Positions 13,007-27,750 of a DNA stretch of 64,000 nucleotides are shown piece by piece. Every line of letters begins with the position of its first letter. Position 1 is the stretch's first letter. The DNA is from Piscicola geometra (Eukaryota > Annelida > Clitellata > Hirudinida > Piscicolidae): the NCBI GenBank assembly GCA_943735955.1, contig OX030965.1:4679003-4743002 (forward strand), written 5' to 3'. The position numbers and the translations under genes are program-made. The notes beneath the pieces were generated by a model, which worked only from the letters and a program-made list of their open reading frames with translations, had not been told where the DNA came from and did no database searches.

Positions 13007-14144
13007 ATGGATAAATATTTAGCAGCATACAACGATGACGATGATGAAGCTGAAGAAGGAACAGTACAGAACACAGAAGAAAACCCAAGGAGTTTAATAT
13101 TAACAAATTTGTGTGAAGATGTAATACCGATAACGGAGGTTAACCAACCTGAAGATAGAAAGAATTTTATCAAAGAAAATGAGAATGGAGATGAAAGAAT
13201 ATATGAGAGTTATGACGAAAAGGAAGACGATGAAGATGAACAATTCAAAGAAGATGCTGACAAAGATTTCATTATTTCAGATGATGATCAAGACTTTTTT
13301 CGATTGAGAAAACGCTCAAGAGAGGAAAGTGAGTTTTTCAACTAATTTTTTGTTTTTAGATTACCAAATTTTCTCTTCATAGTTTTTCAATTTCATCTAT
13401 TATTCATTCAAAGGCAGTGATGACAAGAAAGAAAATGTAGCAATGGTGAGTGATGCAAAGCTTTTGAAGAGAAGTGGCGCTTCAAGGCTGGTGTCTTACG
13501 GAGAGGATGAAGACGAAGATGTATCGATAGAGCAGCAGGAAGAAGGCGAGGTAGCGGACTTCATGGATGTGGAGAGTCCTCCAGAAGTAGTTTCTCCAAA
13601 GGAAGAGGCAGATGAGAGTGGAGCTGATACTCTACACAGTGTCAAACTACCCTCCGTCGTCAACGCCAAGTGCCCTAAGGCCATGCAGAGTAAGGTGACC
13701 TTTCTACACAAAAAGATCACAGAAGACGGCATGGATTTGAATTACAGCATTCAAGGCAAAAAGAATTTTCGAAACCCGAGCATTTACGAGAAGTTACTTG
13801 AGTACTGTCGCATCGATGAGCAAGGAACAAACTACCCGACACACCTCTACAACCCGTCCATCTTCGGGCCCGAGTCGAACTACAAGGCGTTGGCAGAGGC
13901 GCAGAATGAGAACGAGAGGAAGAAGAAGAAGAAGACGCAGACAAACAAGAAAACATCAAAGTGGGACAATCCCTCCATCAGCCAAGCCCTCAGCACCGCC
14001 ATCAACAACCTCAACAACTCCATCGCAGCCATCAACAACAGCAACAACAACACTACTAACGGGATTTCTAGCAGTGCTAACAGTGAAGATGGACCCATTA
14101 AAAAAGTTCCCTCAGTTGGAAGTCTCATCAAAAACATCAGTTAA
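13007..14144 (+). CDS. SAP30BP: SAP30-binding protein / HCNGP-like transcriptional regulator
   Basis: Two exons, 13007-13328 and 13414-14144, give 350 aa. The donor is A|GTGAGT and the acceptor TTCAAAG|GC. The N-terminal half is acidic (MDKYLAAYNDDDDEAEE and later DE clusters). The conserved HCNGP domain is at about residues 200-280: LHKKITEDGMDLNYSIQ, KKNFRNPSIYEKLLEYC, RIDEQGTNYPTHLY. It is followed by a Lys-rich tract, SKWDN, and an Asn/Ser-rich tail. The human protein binds SAP30 of the Sin3 corepressor and is nuclear; recent work also links it to splicing of short introns. Length is close to the human protein's 308 aa. An AATAAA lies at 14267. The gene is divergent from DNAJC5. Confidence 0.93.
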
Positions 14145-14266
14145 TCATCTTTTATAAAGTGTGTGTGCTTGTGTATGTGAATCATACAATGCATGTAATT
14201 TTAGTAATAATTTTAAAAGAAAATCTTAAAACTGAAGACATTTGTTCTTTTACAACTGCCTTACAC

Positions 14267-14272
14267 AATAAA
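14267..14272 (+). terminator. Polyadenylation signal of SAP30BP
   Basis: AATAAA 123 bp past the SAP30BP stop codon. Confidence 0.55.
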
Positions 14273-14836
14273 AGACTCTATATTACATCAAGTCATGTGC
14301 ACTGGCGTGTAATGTGGTATGTAGGGATCTCGCTTTTTATAGCTGCCATGTGTTTTATTACTTTGAATAGTTTCCAGGTTCAAGTTTGCAGTAATGTTTG
14401 TGGGTCTTCCAATAAGCTCTTATCATCATCATCATCATACCAGGGAGCAGAAGATTCGACTAAATGGAAGTGCCATAAAGGGGTAGGATGGATGGTGGAG
14501 AGGTGCAGGGGCAAGTGATTTGAGACCCACCCCCAATTAGGTGTGGTACATAAACCACTAAAGCACCAGCAACTTTTATGAATACTGTCACTTTACGTTA
14601 TGCTCCCTAAGGTGTCTAAAGGTTAAACTGCAAATAGACCGAACTTACGATTATAATTTCATAAATGTCTTCATATGCACTGGATACCATCTTTTTGAAG
14701 GCAGAACCAATAAAGTATTTGTAGCTGCTACATAAGCATTTGATGGGGATTGAAAGAAATCAACGACTGCAGTGTTCAATTCTCTATTCTTCAAAATTCA
14801 TCCGCAATCATTTGCAATTAAAACGCAACGAACTAA
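14273..14836. other. Intergenic, nothing recognised
   Basis: Unique-looking sequence between the 3' ends of SAP30BP and the SUZ-domain gene, which are convergent. No open frame with coding character, RNA gene or repeat longer than a short CAT run was seen. Confidence 0.4.
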
Positions 14837-16617
14837 TCAGAAATTAGGTTTGCTGTTAACTGAATTCAATCTGCTCTCACTCGGAAAAGTGCATCTATTA
14901 GTCATAGAACTATTATTATTACAAATGTTGTTATTTATATTATTTAGTATACTATCGTTATTATTATTATTATTATTGAAGTGGTTGTTGTTTTGTATGT
15001 TGTAGGGGATGTAATCATTGCTGTTGTTCATTAGTTGCAGTGCGAGCAGATGGTTGTAGTATGGCAGACCATTGTTTCCTTGGTTTGGGTAGAAAGGGGT
15101 GCCCTGGTTGGTGGTGACATCTGTGGGTGGAGGTGGATGAGGGGGGTTGTCATAGAGAGGCATGTTGTTGTTGTGGTGGTTGTTGCTGTTGTTGTATACA
15201 GCTCTGGCGGCGTTGAAGTCGTTTGAGAAGTGTTGTAGATGGAATGGAAAGAGAGGACGTGGTGGAGGAGGAAGGGGAGGTGGTAGGTTGATGGAGGGAG
15301 GGTAGTGCATGGGTGGGAAGTTGTGCTGCAACAGTGGTGGTTGTTGAGGGTAGGAAAGTTGTGCCTGTTGGAGAGAGAGGTTGCAGAGATTTGATGAGAG
15401 GTCATTGATGCCATCTGGTGTGTTGTAGAAGGTGGTGGCGTTGCTGAGAATTGGTTTTTGTTGATTGTTGTTGAGTTTTGATTTGGAATTACCATTCTGT
15501 TTTTTGTTCTGGTTGTTATTTTTCTTCTTTTTATTAATCTTGTTGGAATTGTTGGCGCTGTTGTAATTGTTTTCGCTGAGTTGTTGGGAAATGTATGCTT
15601 GTTGTTGCTGTTGTTGTTGTAGTTGCTGATTTTGTAACAGTTGGAATTGCAGTTGTTGTTGAAGGTAGAGTTGTTGCTGTTGTTTGGACAGCACAAATCT
15701 CTGCATAGGCCACTGATTCCTATTATGATAAAATGATTGACATCAATTGCAAACAACAGGTGATTGAGTACATAAGATCACTAAGTGTTGAGTCCTATGA
15801 GTTTGTGAACAAAACCAATAAAAATGACAAACATAAAAACAAAATACAACTAACAAAGATAAAAAAAAAGAGAAAAAAATACATAAAAACACATATACAT
15901 CTAACAAACATACAAACACAAAATACAAATAAAAAACATACAAACACCAACACTTGATCAGCACTGGGCATGGACTGAGGCAGGATCGGCTGTGATAGCA
16001 GTGCTGGCTTCCCCATGTGAGAGTTTGGACTTTTCTTCTGTATTATTGGTCCTTTGGAAGCTTTAGTTGAAGCTGTTGCTGCTGCTATGGTGGTGGCAGC
16101 ACTAGTTGCCGAGGATGGCGACGCTTTAGTGAGCGTGCTGGTAGTGAGGATCACAGTTGAAACTGCAAGCTTTATGGCTGGTGAGCTCGTGATGATGGTG
16201 GTGGTGGTGCAAGGAGATTTAGTCTCAGTTGCCTTCTTCACATCTATTAGAGGTGTGCTTGTCACACTTACACATGCACTGATGAGAGCGTCGGTATCTT
16301 CTGGGAGACTGGGTGAGCAGTTGATGCTGATGGGAGTGGGAGAAGGAGGAGGGGATACGCCCAGAATCCTCTTCCTTGCCTCTGCATATGCTGCCTCCCT
16401 CTCTTCCAGGCTTTTCACTGGCTTCTTTGGCTGACTGTTTTAGATTTGAAAAATTTTGAATGTTCTTATTTTTATGTTTCTGTAAAAAAAGTGTGAGTGA
16501 TTTTGCATAACGAAGCATGAGTTGAACTTACTTTCTTGTCTGAGAATCCAACTCGGTTAAACATGGCGCAGTGTTTGGTGTTCTCTTCAAGATCTTGATT
16601 GGCTGTCCGTTTTCCAT
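14837..16617 (-). CDS. SUZ-domain RNA-binding protein (SZRD1-like) with a long Q/N-rich tail
   Basis: Exons: 16617-16532, 16434-15954, 15712-14837, giving 480 codons in phase. The second exon may instead run 12 bases further to a stronger GTATGT donor, which keeps phase. The SUZ signature is split by the first intron: GQPIKILKRTPN, then KKPVKSLEEREAAYAEARKR with ILG after it. It closely follows SZRD1 (ILKRP ... [20 protein letters not shown]). A Ser/Thr/Ala-rich linker follows, then about 290 residues of Gln, Asn and Pro (YLQQQLQFQLLQNQ, PPPLPPPPRP, later poly-Asn). SUZ domains bind RNA. Human SZRD1 is only about 152 aa, so the tail is an expansion, prion-like in composition. The in-frame sequence above the ATG (VNRFNSK) follows a possible acceptor, so extra 5' exons are possible. 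Confidence 0.75.
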
Positions 16618-17261
16618 TTTGCTATTGAAACGGTTTACCTATCAAAAAATCCAACAATTAAAACGAAATTTGTCGTTAACTGATTCTTTGATATTTTGAA
16701 ACATTTTGAAATTTTATGTAATTCAAAATATTTTTTGTAGCATTTTTCATTCATTTTTATTTTTTTATTTCATTTTACTTCTTTATTCAATAAAGCTAAC
16801 GGAATAAACTAGAAATTAACTTTCATCTCAAAAATAAAACGGATGTAGATTTAAATACAAGAAGTTCAAAGCACTTTATTTTCTTACATTAACTCCCAAG
16901 GCACGAAAAACATTCATTTTTAAATAGATTATTAATAACACGATAAAATACCAATTAAAAATATCGAGATTAAATTTTATAAAATATTTGTTTATAATAC
17001 ATTATTTCTTAGAAATACTTGATAGTGTAACAGGCTTAGGAATAATTGATCGTTAATTCAGCTTGAGCAGAAATTTTAAAGTTATCAAGTTATATTATAT
17101 CATTTAATTATGAATAAATTAAAACCCTAAAAACTTCAAAAATACCAGAAATTTACAATTTCTTGAAAGGCGTTCGCAAATGTTCGATTCCGTATATTGT
17201 ATGCAATACTTTTCAATGAAAAAAAGAAGAAAAAAGTCAGACAAATTCAAAAGTTTCAAGG
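16618..17261. other. AT-rich intergenic DNA, nothing recognised
   Basis: Between the presumed 5' end of the SUZ gene and the 3' end of the synaptotagmin-like gene. Very AT-rich, without a supported gene or clear repeat family. Confidence 0.4.
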
Positions 17262-19413
<2,152 letters not shown>

Positions 19414-20844
19414 CTGTGAAAAGGGGGTGTAGTTGGTTGTGACGGTGGAAGAAGGTTGGTGGGTTGGAGAGGGTGGGTTGGAGGTGCAAGAGGGTTGATG
19501 GGCTGGAGGTAGGTGGATGGGTTGTGGAGGTAAGAATGGGTTGTACAGGGTAGATGGGTTTCACAGGGTAGATGGGTTGTAGAAGATGGATTGGATAAGA
19601 GAGGGGAGAGTAGAATTTTGTTTGCAATCAAACAATGAGTTAAGTTCCGGAGAAACATTGTAGGGATCATTATGAAGGCTTTGAGCGTCTTTAAAATCTC
19701 CTTTTTGTAGTCATAATTCGAAAAAAAGAAGATTAACAGTCAAACAATATTCAATTGAGTGAAACATGAAAAAAGAACCAATTCTACGTAGACGCACACC
19801 AAGGGACATCAAGCTAACCTAAGTCTAGTATATCCACTTTAGCAGGCTTGTTATCCATTCTTAGTTTTGCAGTGATTCTCTACTGGGCCTCCATCACTTC
19901 CCTTCGTCTCATCAACTCTCTCTCAGTATCTCTTATAAAACTCAGAAGGTTTTTTGTGTGTCTGTTTGAAAATTCTTTATTTAATCTGCACTTTAGTTTT
20001 AAAACCGTCTTCAGAAATAAAGTAAAAAAGTGATTTAAGCTTTTTATTTTAAACAAAGCTTCAGTCAATCGAACGATTCTTTGTTTTTATTTGAGAAAAA
20101 AAATCAAATTGCTTCAATACTGTGAAAACGAACCAAGGTTGCGGCTTATATACAGTCTTATATACTCACATCTATGAACAGCTCCTATGGTTGGGAACGT
20201 GAGAGCGTATGGGACTTGAAGGACTTGAAATGCCAGCAAGAGATGCGAAGAAGAGAGAAGAGGGTGGATCGATAGACATCGATTAAGGCAGAGTGAGCTT
20301 CTGAATTACTCTTCTTCACAACGAATTTGAATAACTAAATCGCTACACACTCGTGCATCTGCTCTGCCTTTAAAAGGCCGTTTTAAATGCAGCATTATCA
20401 CCATAGTGGGTTGGTTAGTTGAAATTAATTTAGGCGTAGAATATATATTGGGATTGCTCAGAGAGAACCCTTTCTGATTGCAACATATTTTCATTGATAA
20501 ATTGATGCTTTAAAATTAGAATAAAAACATTGTCGATATTATGAGGCGGTATTCATTCAAAAGAAATGTGTATGTGTGTGTGCGTGTGTGTGTGTTGTGT
20601 GTGTGTGAGTGTGTGTGTGTTTATGAGTGTTTTTTTGTGTGTGTGTGTGTGTGTGTGTTGTGTGTGTGTGTGTTTTTGTAAGTGTGAGCGTTTGCGCGTG
20701 CGATCGTATGTTTGTTTTACGCGCTGAGGCATCAAAAAGGTATTCAGGGAGTATACAATGGAGGATTACTCAGGAGATAATGAAGCCTTTATTGAGCTCT
20801 CTCACTGCGGCCTTCATTTATCGAAGTTACTTCATTCAACTCGG
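19414..20844. other. Intergenic / 5' region of the synaptotagmin-like gene
   Basis: Contains a GGTTGGTGGGTTGG-type degenerate minisatellite at about 19430-19590, AT-rich DNA, and a (GT)n tract at about 20567-20690. A short minus-strand frame ending RELMRRREVMEAQ at about 19880 has coding flavour, but its donor phase does not match the synaptotagmin-like exon. It is not called. Confidence 0.4.
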
Positions 20845-23800
20845 CTACAATTTCGTCTTCTTGAGGCGGGAAGTGTATGTTGGAGGGAAGATCTGACCGG
20901 GGTTGTGACTCGTCGTCTGGTTGAACTTGTGAGCGTGGGATGAGTTTTCCTTGAAGACGTCATCATCACTCTCTCCTCCTCTCCCCTCATCTCTCCCCTC
21001 TCCTCTCCCTTCCTGATCTCTCTGGCACAAGTGACAGTAGTCCTCGCCTGACGTCTGTAGCGCGCAATCTACATTCAGACACTCTCGATACGCACTTTGT
21101 TGTTGGTGCTGGTGGTGGTTGTTGTGTGCTTGTTGTTTCAATGAATGCTTTTGTTGTGGTTTTTGTGATAGTTGTTGTTGATTTTGTTGTGATTGTTGTT
21201 GTGGTTTTTGTTGCGGTTGTGGCGGTCGTTGTGGTAACTGCGATGCTTTCTGGCGTTGCCCATGTGACTTGCGAGTGAACGAACCACCCCATCCATTGGC
21301 AGTCTCTTCCTTCCGATCAGAAATGTTCTCCCTGAGAGATGGCTTCCTGCTCTGATGGGCGGTGGAAGAGCGCTGAGGAAAGGTTGAAAAGTCGTAGTTT
21401 TGGAACGGATTTGTATCGTGGTGGTTGGCGTAGAGTGGCGTACTGCCCGCTGAAACGCTAGAGTCTCTGGCGTCTGCCTCCTTGATGTCGGCGTAGAACC
21501 TGGAGTTGCCGATGTGTACGAAACTCGACGGAGATTTGTTGCCTTGTTTGGAGCGGTTGGAGTTGAAGAATTTGTGGAAGGTTTCACTAACGGCCCCCTC
21601 AATGCCTCTGTGGGGCTGTTGTTTTTGTTGCCGTGTGTTTGCTTGGTGGTGGTGGTGGTTCTGCGGCTGATGTGCTGATGGCATGATCAGAGTTGGAGAG
21701 TGGTCGTCTGTGTGTTGGGAGCTGGTGGAGTTGAAGACTGTTCTCTGTTCATTCGGCAGCACTGGTTGCACCAGTCTGTAGTCCTGTAGGGAAACAGGCA
21801 GTTTCGATAAACGTTTGTCGTCGTTGTTGTATCCGTGGTTTTGGTTGTTGTTGTATGGACAAGCTAGTTGGTCGTATCCTACGTAGTTGACCTTTGAAAG
21901 TCTGTTGAGACTGAGAGACTTGATCGGGTCATACGATGTCTTATTACTCTTTTCGAACAAATTGTCTTTTGTAAATACTTTTCGGTCGCTAGAGGGTGTC
22001 AAGTGTTTTACATCCTTAACAACTTCCCCATTCTTCCTCCCTTTACCAACTTCTTCATTCTTCCTCCCTTTACCAGCATCTCCACCCTTCCTTCCTCCTA
22101 CCAGATCAGATAAAAAACTCTTGGAACTAGTGATCTGCTTATTGACTTTAGAGCGCTGTTGCGACAGCAGCTCGAAGCGCTGACGCACACTCGCCATGTA
22201 ATTCTCAACGAGGGTTCCAACGAAAGGGGCCCTCTGGACGAGCAAACGAGCGCACAAAATATTCCTGTTGTCGGAGTCAGTTGAGTGATCGAGGTAGGTG
22301 GACGAGTTAGGATCAAGGTAGCTGTGGTCGTCGTCCTGTAGCGACAACAGCCTGGTCGACTGAACGGAGGATTTTCTCCTCCTCCGCTTCAAACCTCCCC
22401 TGGCAGACACCCTTTCGAGGCTGAGGTACTCTTTCAGCACATTCATGCCCCCCCTCTCGCCAGTGAGGGGATCGTGTAGGAAGTGGATGGGTAGCAGGTG
22501 CAAGAGTTTGTCCGTCAGAGGCACCAGCACTGCGGGGTGGGGTGAGGGCTGGTGTGACAGTCCATTCACGTAACATCCGCTATTGCATCAATTCCACAAA
22601 AACCACGCGAAAACCACTCACTTTCAGTTAGGCCATCCGATCTTTTCATATTCTTTTCTTGTCTTTCATCGCCACCATCAACACCCCCTCCATCACCACC
22701 ATCACCTGCCCCATCATCCTGCATGGGACAGAGGGCACTGAAATGGCCAGAATTGTAGACCAGCAAGAGGGGGTGGGGGCAGCAGAGGGACGGGGGGTGA
22801 TCCAGGGGCAGGTAGACCCCCCTGAAGGGCACCGGGGATAGGTCGTCACCATGGTGATCCTTCAGGAAGGGACTGGCAACGACGATGATGGGTCGTCTGA
22901 TGACGTGAGAGAGCGCGAAAACGTGGAGTTCGTCGAGGCTCTCGTAAGTGGAAGAGCTAGCCTCGTTCCTGGCGAATAAATGTTGAATTTATAGATTTTT
23001 AAAGATTTTAATAATTAATATTATATATATAAATTCAATAAATAAATTAAATTTGGAAATTTGAGATTTTTCCGATTTTAGTACCTAATATTTAAAAAAT
23101 AAGCTTAATTAATAAAAAAATGTAAAAGCTCAATCCACTTAAGACAATGGGTTTCGGCGCCACTAGGGCCTGTCTTGGGGGTGAGTGATGAGAGGTGTAG
23201 CAGGGACGTCCACTCCTTCTCCCACTCCTCAGACTCCAAGTCGAAGCCATGTGACCTGGTGTGGAGGGAGAGGGTGAGGAGGGTGGTAGTGATGATGATG
23301 ATGTTGGGAGGGAAGAAATGGTAATGATGATAATGATATGTTATTGGAAAGGATGATATAGTAATGATGGTATTGGGAAAGATAGTGATGATGGTGTTGG
23401 GAAAAATAGTGATGATGGTATTGGATGAAAGATGGTGTGGGTGGGAGGGTACTTGAGTTGTGCCTGTTGCTGGTGCAGCCATCGCCTCTTCAGCGACTCC
23501 ATGAACTCTCCACCGCCCTGAATCACCTGCAGATGAAGTGAAAAAACTGCTCTACCACATTTCGGAAATACGAAAATGCATTCAGAATAATGAAAGAAAA
23601 ATGTCATCCGTCAAATCTGATTTATAAGTGTGAATAGTTAATTTTGAGCGGAAAAATATTTTGCAAAACAAAACTATTATTTACAACATTTACAATTTAA
23701 ATATTTCCAAATCTAAAAAATCGGGTCCTTGAAAAGCTTCTAAAAAGTGCGTCTTATACATGGTGTTTAGAGGTGGTTGTTTTAGAAGTGATTTTTTGGG

Positions 23801-25065
23801 GAAAGATGTGTAAGTTTGAATGGTTTAACCTGGTGAAGAGCTGCTCTCAAGGCAAGAACTCTATCATGGAAGCCCCACATCGCTGTGGTGGAAGAGTGGA
23901 AGAGTTGTGGAGGAATTGTTGAGTGGTGGAAGAGTGTCATGATAGGGTAAGAGTAGACTGAGCTCCAATATGTCCTCATTAATAAAGATCCACATCACAC
24001 AACCAACCTCTTCCCCCCCACCTAAAAAGATCCACACCACTCAAACAACCTCTTTTCACTCGCCTAAAAAGATCAACACCACACAAACAACCTGCCCCCT
24101 CCACCCACCCACCCAGAGAAGCAGCATGCAGGAGACAGTTTCCATCACCACTCGTCACCATGGGATACAGCCTCTGACACACACCCATGTCTGTCCACCA
24201 GTTTAGGTGGCCTGTGGGAGGTTTCATGTTTGAGGGGCCATGAGACTTATATTTAAATACATGCCTTTAATGCAAAAGTTTAATTATTGATTTTTTCTAT
24301 TTTCATTTTTTTCATTTTCCGCTTCTTTTCTCTTATCTATTCCCTTACTCACCCCCCCCCCCCTCATCTCACCTTCCTGCTCCAGACACACGAGCACTGA
24401 AGAGTCTACCAGATCCTTGAGCAGAAATGCCTTGAAGTCCTCTGGCGAGATCAACAAGTTCGGCAAGACGAATGTGTAATGAGCCACTTCAGCCAGCAAA
24501 CTCTGGTCTCTTATTGGTTCGTGTTGTGTGTCTCAAGGTTAAGTATTTATATGCAATCTTGTTTAGGATAGAATTAAATTGTAATTTTAAAAAAAAATGC
24601 ATATTCATAAAATGTATCCTATTGGCGGAGAGTTTTAAAAGATGCATTAAACTCCTCACTTGCTGGAAACCTTCTCCTGCAACAGGAACTGCCTTGCAGT
24701 GTTCACTAGACCAATGTTATTGCCACTCTTTGAAAAACCCCTCTGTAGTTGAGCTGGTGAAAGAAGGAGAAAAAAAGGTATGAATTAATTATTATTTTTT
24801 GGAAAAACAATTGAAATAAATGTAATCTAATAAATTAATACTATTAATTTAATAGTATTTTTTTTGCGTATGATATACCATAATGAGTGGCATGAAAAAT
24901 TTATAAAAATAAAAGCAAGAAGACTGCATTAATTTTCCATTTAGCATATGAAAGATTTAAGACTATTCCTTGAACTCCGTCTTGAATCAGGAGGTGATAC
25001 TAACCTCTATTTCTCCTGAAAGAGATATCTTCCATATCCCCTAAGTCGTCATTCTCTTCATCCAT
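20845..25065 (-). CDS. OTUD7: OTU-family deubiquitinase, Cezanne/OTUD7 type
   Basis: Nine exons: 25065-25005, 24753-24660, 24509-24373, 24211-24113, 23882-23830, 23526-23453, 23255-23139, 22968-22622, 22529-20845. They total 2667 nt, or 888 aa, all in phase. It begins [36 protein letters not shown] and [16 protein letters not shown] follow, then the catalytic block GHLNWW ... [17 protein letters not shown] (Cys about 123), [17 protein letters not shown] and ESLKRRW. Next come [38 protein letters not shown] and the His loop [10 protein letters not shown] (His about 287), then [14 protein letters not shown]. The last 500 residues are Gln/Asn/Ser-rich and end in an A20-like zinc finger, [19 protein letters not shown]. 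Cezanne proteins prefer Lys11-linked chains and act in cell-cycle and NF-kB control. A linker rich in Gly/Asp follows the His loop. Confidence 0.95.
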
Positions 25066-25359
25066 TTCAATGAATAAAAGAAAAATTAAATATCAAAGTT
25101 TAAATATTTTTATGATTCAATTCCGCAAGACGAAATTATGGCAAGTTTATTTTGCTTTTAAACACCAGGTTTTTAGAATAAATTCTTAACAGTTGAATTA
25201 TTACTAAAATAAATTTATTGCAATTTATTGAAATGAAAAATAATTATAGTATAAGATTTTTCAAAATTGTGAGTTATATATTTCAAGTAGTCAAGGAAAC
25301 GTAAACTTTTGAAAAAATGAACTCCACCAATTTTTTGAACCTGATAATGCATAGTGAAA
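25066..25359. promoter_or_regulatory. Putative bidirectional promoter, OTUD7 / NIM1
   Basis: The 294 bp between two divergent start codons. AT-rich, with no TATA box clearly placed for either gene. Shared use is inferred from the geometry alone. Confidence 0.45.
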
Positions 25360-27582
25360 ATGAGCTTAAAAGACAAAATAATAACGAATGGAACAAGTAA
25401 AAAACTATTAAATTTTCCTTCTCTTCAAAGCTCTTTTCACAAATCGGAAAAGTTGCAACAAGGAAAATCAGTGCAGAAAGAAATTCAATCAGGAAAACGA
25501 ATCGGGTTTTTCAAAATAGGAAAAGACATTGGAGTTGGCAATTTCTCATCTGTCAAGCTTGGAGTTCATATTCTTTCAATAGGTTCCAATATATCTACAC
25601 AATCATCACCCATTTTTTAATAGGTTTAAAAGATTGATAAAGAAATAAAAAATAATAATTTTTCTCCAGATAAAGTAGCAATAAAGGTTATAGAGAAGAG
25701 CTTACTGAAGAAAAAAACATTGGAGTTAACAGAGAGAGAAATAAAAAATCTGAAATCTCTTTCCCACCCCAACATTGTAAAGCTGTTCCAGGTGAATTCT
25801 TAACTTAGCAAAATTTCATATCAAAACACAAATGAATAATTACGACGACTATATATTATTCTATCCATTCAAAATGATCTTGTCATTTAAACCAAACTTA
25901 CAAAACGTTTGCAGGTTATTAGAACTGTGCAGAAGTTATTTCTAGTGACAGAGTATGTGCACGGCAGAAACCTCCACGCCAGGATCGTCGAGGAGGGCGA
26001 GATGAAGGAGCAGGAATGCAGGGCCATCTTCAAACAACTGGTCTCTGCAGTTGCATACATGGTTCGTGTGTTAGATGCACTGAGTTATAAAATAACTTAT
26101 ATTATATTCCAATTTATAACAATTATATATATGTATATTATATAACGGATATTCTCGATTTATATTCGTTTAGCGAATTTTTGTAATAATTTGCACTAAA
26201 GACGTGTTCATAACTTATGGTGGCCTGTGTTCTAGTAATGTGTTTGGAGTTGCCTTTAAATAACGACATTTCGTTTTTCATGGTAGCCACAATGAATCCA
26301 CCACAGCACAGCAAGGGCGTGGTGCACAGAGACATCAAAGCTGAAAACATTCTCCTGACCACCTCCACTCCACCCCAACCCATCACAACCCCACTCCAAC
26401 CTACCTTCTCCACCCCGCTGCAACTAAAACTGTGCGACTTTGGCTTCTCAACGCAGGGTGACAGCCCCTTGGACACCTATTGTGGCTCACCCCCCTATGC
26501 CGCCCCTGAGCTCTTCAAGGGCACCCATTACGAGGGGAGGGGTGTCGACGTGTGGGCGATGGGTGTGGTGCTGTACTTCATGCTGGTTGGTTGCTTGCCA
26601 TTCGCTGGTGCCTCTGTCAGGAAGATCATGGTCGTGTGAGGGCAGGGGGGGGGGGTGTTGTGATGGTGTGGTGGAGCGGTAGTGCAGCCAAATAGTGGTG
26701 TGGTTTTGTGGCTGTGTGGTGGAGTGGTGTAGAAGTAGTGTGATGGTGTGTTAGAGGGCTGTTATAGAATGTTCCTTATCGCTAGGAGTCTGGAAACTCT
26801 ACTCTAACCACTCCACCCCCCTCCCCCACACGATACAGGATGAGGTGCTTAGAGGTAGAGTGGAGTTGCCCGGAGGGGTGAATGAGAAATGCTGTAGGTT
26901 GGTAGCTGGATTGCTGGAGGTGGAAGTGAGTAAGAGAATGAGTGTGGAGGAGGTGGAAAAGGATGAGTGGATGGAGGAGGAGGAGGAGGAGGAGGGGAGG
27001 CATGAGTGGTGGCTGAGGAATGTGGTGTACAAGGAAGAGGAGGATTGTGAGAAAGAGAGGGGAAGGAGAAAAACGTTTTTTGAGCGATTGAGGAGAAATA
27101 AGGTTGCCGACGTTGGAGATCATGGTGATGTGAAGGCTGGTGGTGATGATTATGATCGTGGTGGTGCTGATGATGATGGTGGACAAGTTGATGGTGTTTC
27201 AAGAAATTGTGGAGATGAGAGATTGGATGTAGGAACTGAAGCTGATCGAATGAAGGAAGATAAAATGAGGTGTGCAAGTGATGAATGCGTTTTCAAAGAG
27301 CTGGAAAGATATGAAGTGAGTAGAGAGATGGTGAAAAAAGATCTAGAAGAAGAAGATGAGGATGATTATGGTGATGAGGCTAGGAGAGAAAGTATAGGAG
27401 GAGATGGAAGTGAGAATAGAATTAAAGGAAATTACTTGGCTTTGTACCGCATAGTAAAACACAGACTGGAAATCAATGGCGGAAGACCGTCTCAAAATGG
27501 CATAAATGAAGACAAGGTAAAAAGCAAAAACTTCTCCGAAAGCAATTTGAAACTCTTTTCTAACGTCTGCCTTTTGTTCTAG
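25360..27582 (+). CDS. NIM1K: NIM1-like serine/threonine kinase (AMPK-related)
   Basis: Exons 25360-25582, 25670-25791, 25915-26061, 26307-26630, 26839-27582 total 1560 nt, or 519 aa, in phase. The kinase domain starts RIGFFKIGKDIGVGNFSSVK (glycine loop), with VAIKVIEK (Lys about 80), HRDIKAEN (catalytic Asp about 173), CDFGFST (Asp about 208), TYCGSPPYAAPE and VDVWAMGVVLYFML. The LKB1-type activation-loop Thr is about residue 221. The C-terminal LALYRIVKHRLEI resembles the end of human NIM1 (GVYRIILHRV). Between NILL and LKLCDFG lies a Thr/Pro insertion of roughly 20 residues, absent from human NIM1. The tail is long and acidic. A possible further donor (AAG|GTAAAA, near 27515) could remove the last 20 residues. 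I chose the ATG at 25360 because the next upstream ATG is out of frame. Confidence 0.93.
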
Positions 27583-27671
27583 CAATTCTGTTGAACTTCC
27601 CTAAATCAATTTGTATAGGAGTCACATTGTAGGAGTTGTAATTAAACTTCGAATCTATAAAGCTCCTTTTT

Positions 27672-27674
<3 letters not shown>

Positions 27675-27750
<76 letters not shown>
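27675..27750. repeat. (TAC)n microsatellite 3' of NIM1
   Basis: About 75 bp of TAC/GTA triplets roughly 100 bp past the NIM1 stop, likely within its 3' UTR. Confidence 0.95.

Noticed and set aside
19880..20068. Minus frame ending RELMRRREVMEAQ as the start exon of the synaptotagmin-like gene
   Set aside because: Its only donor (CCCA|GTAGAG) gives phase 2, whereas the transmembrane exon at 19413 needs phase 1.
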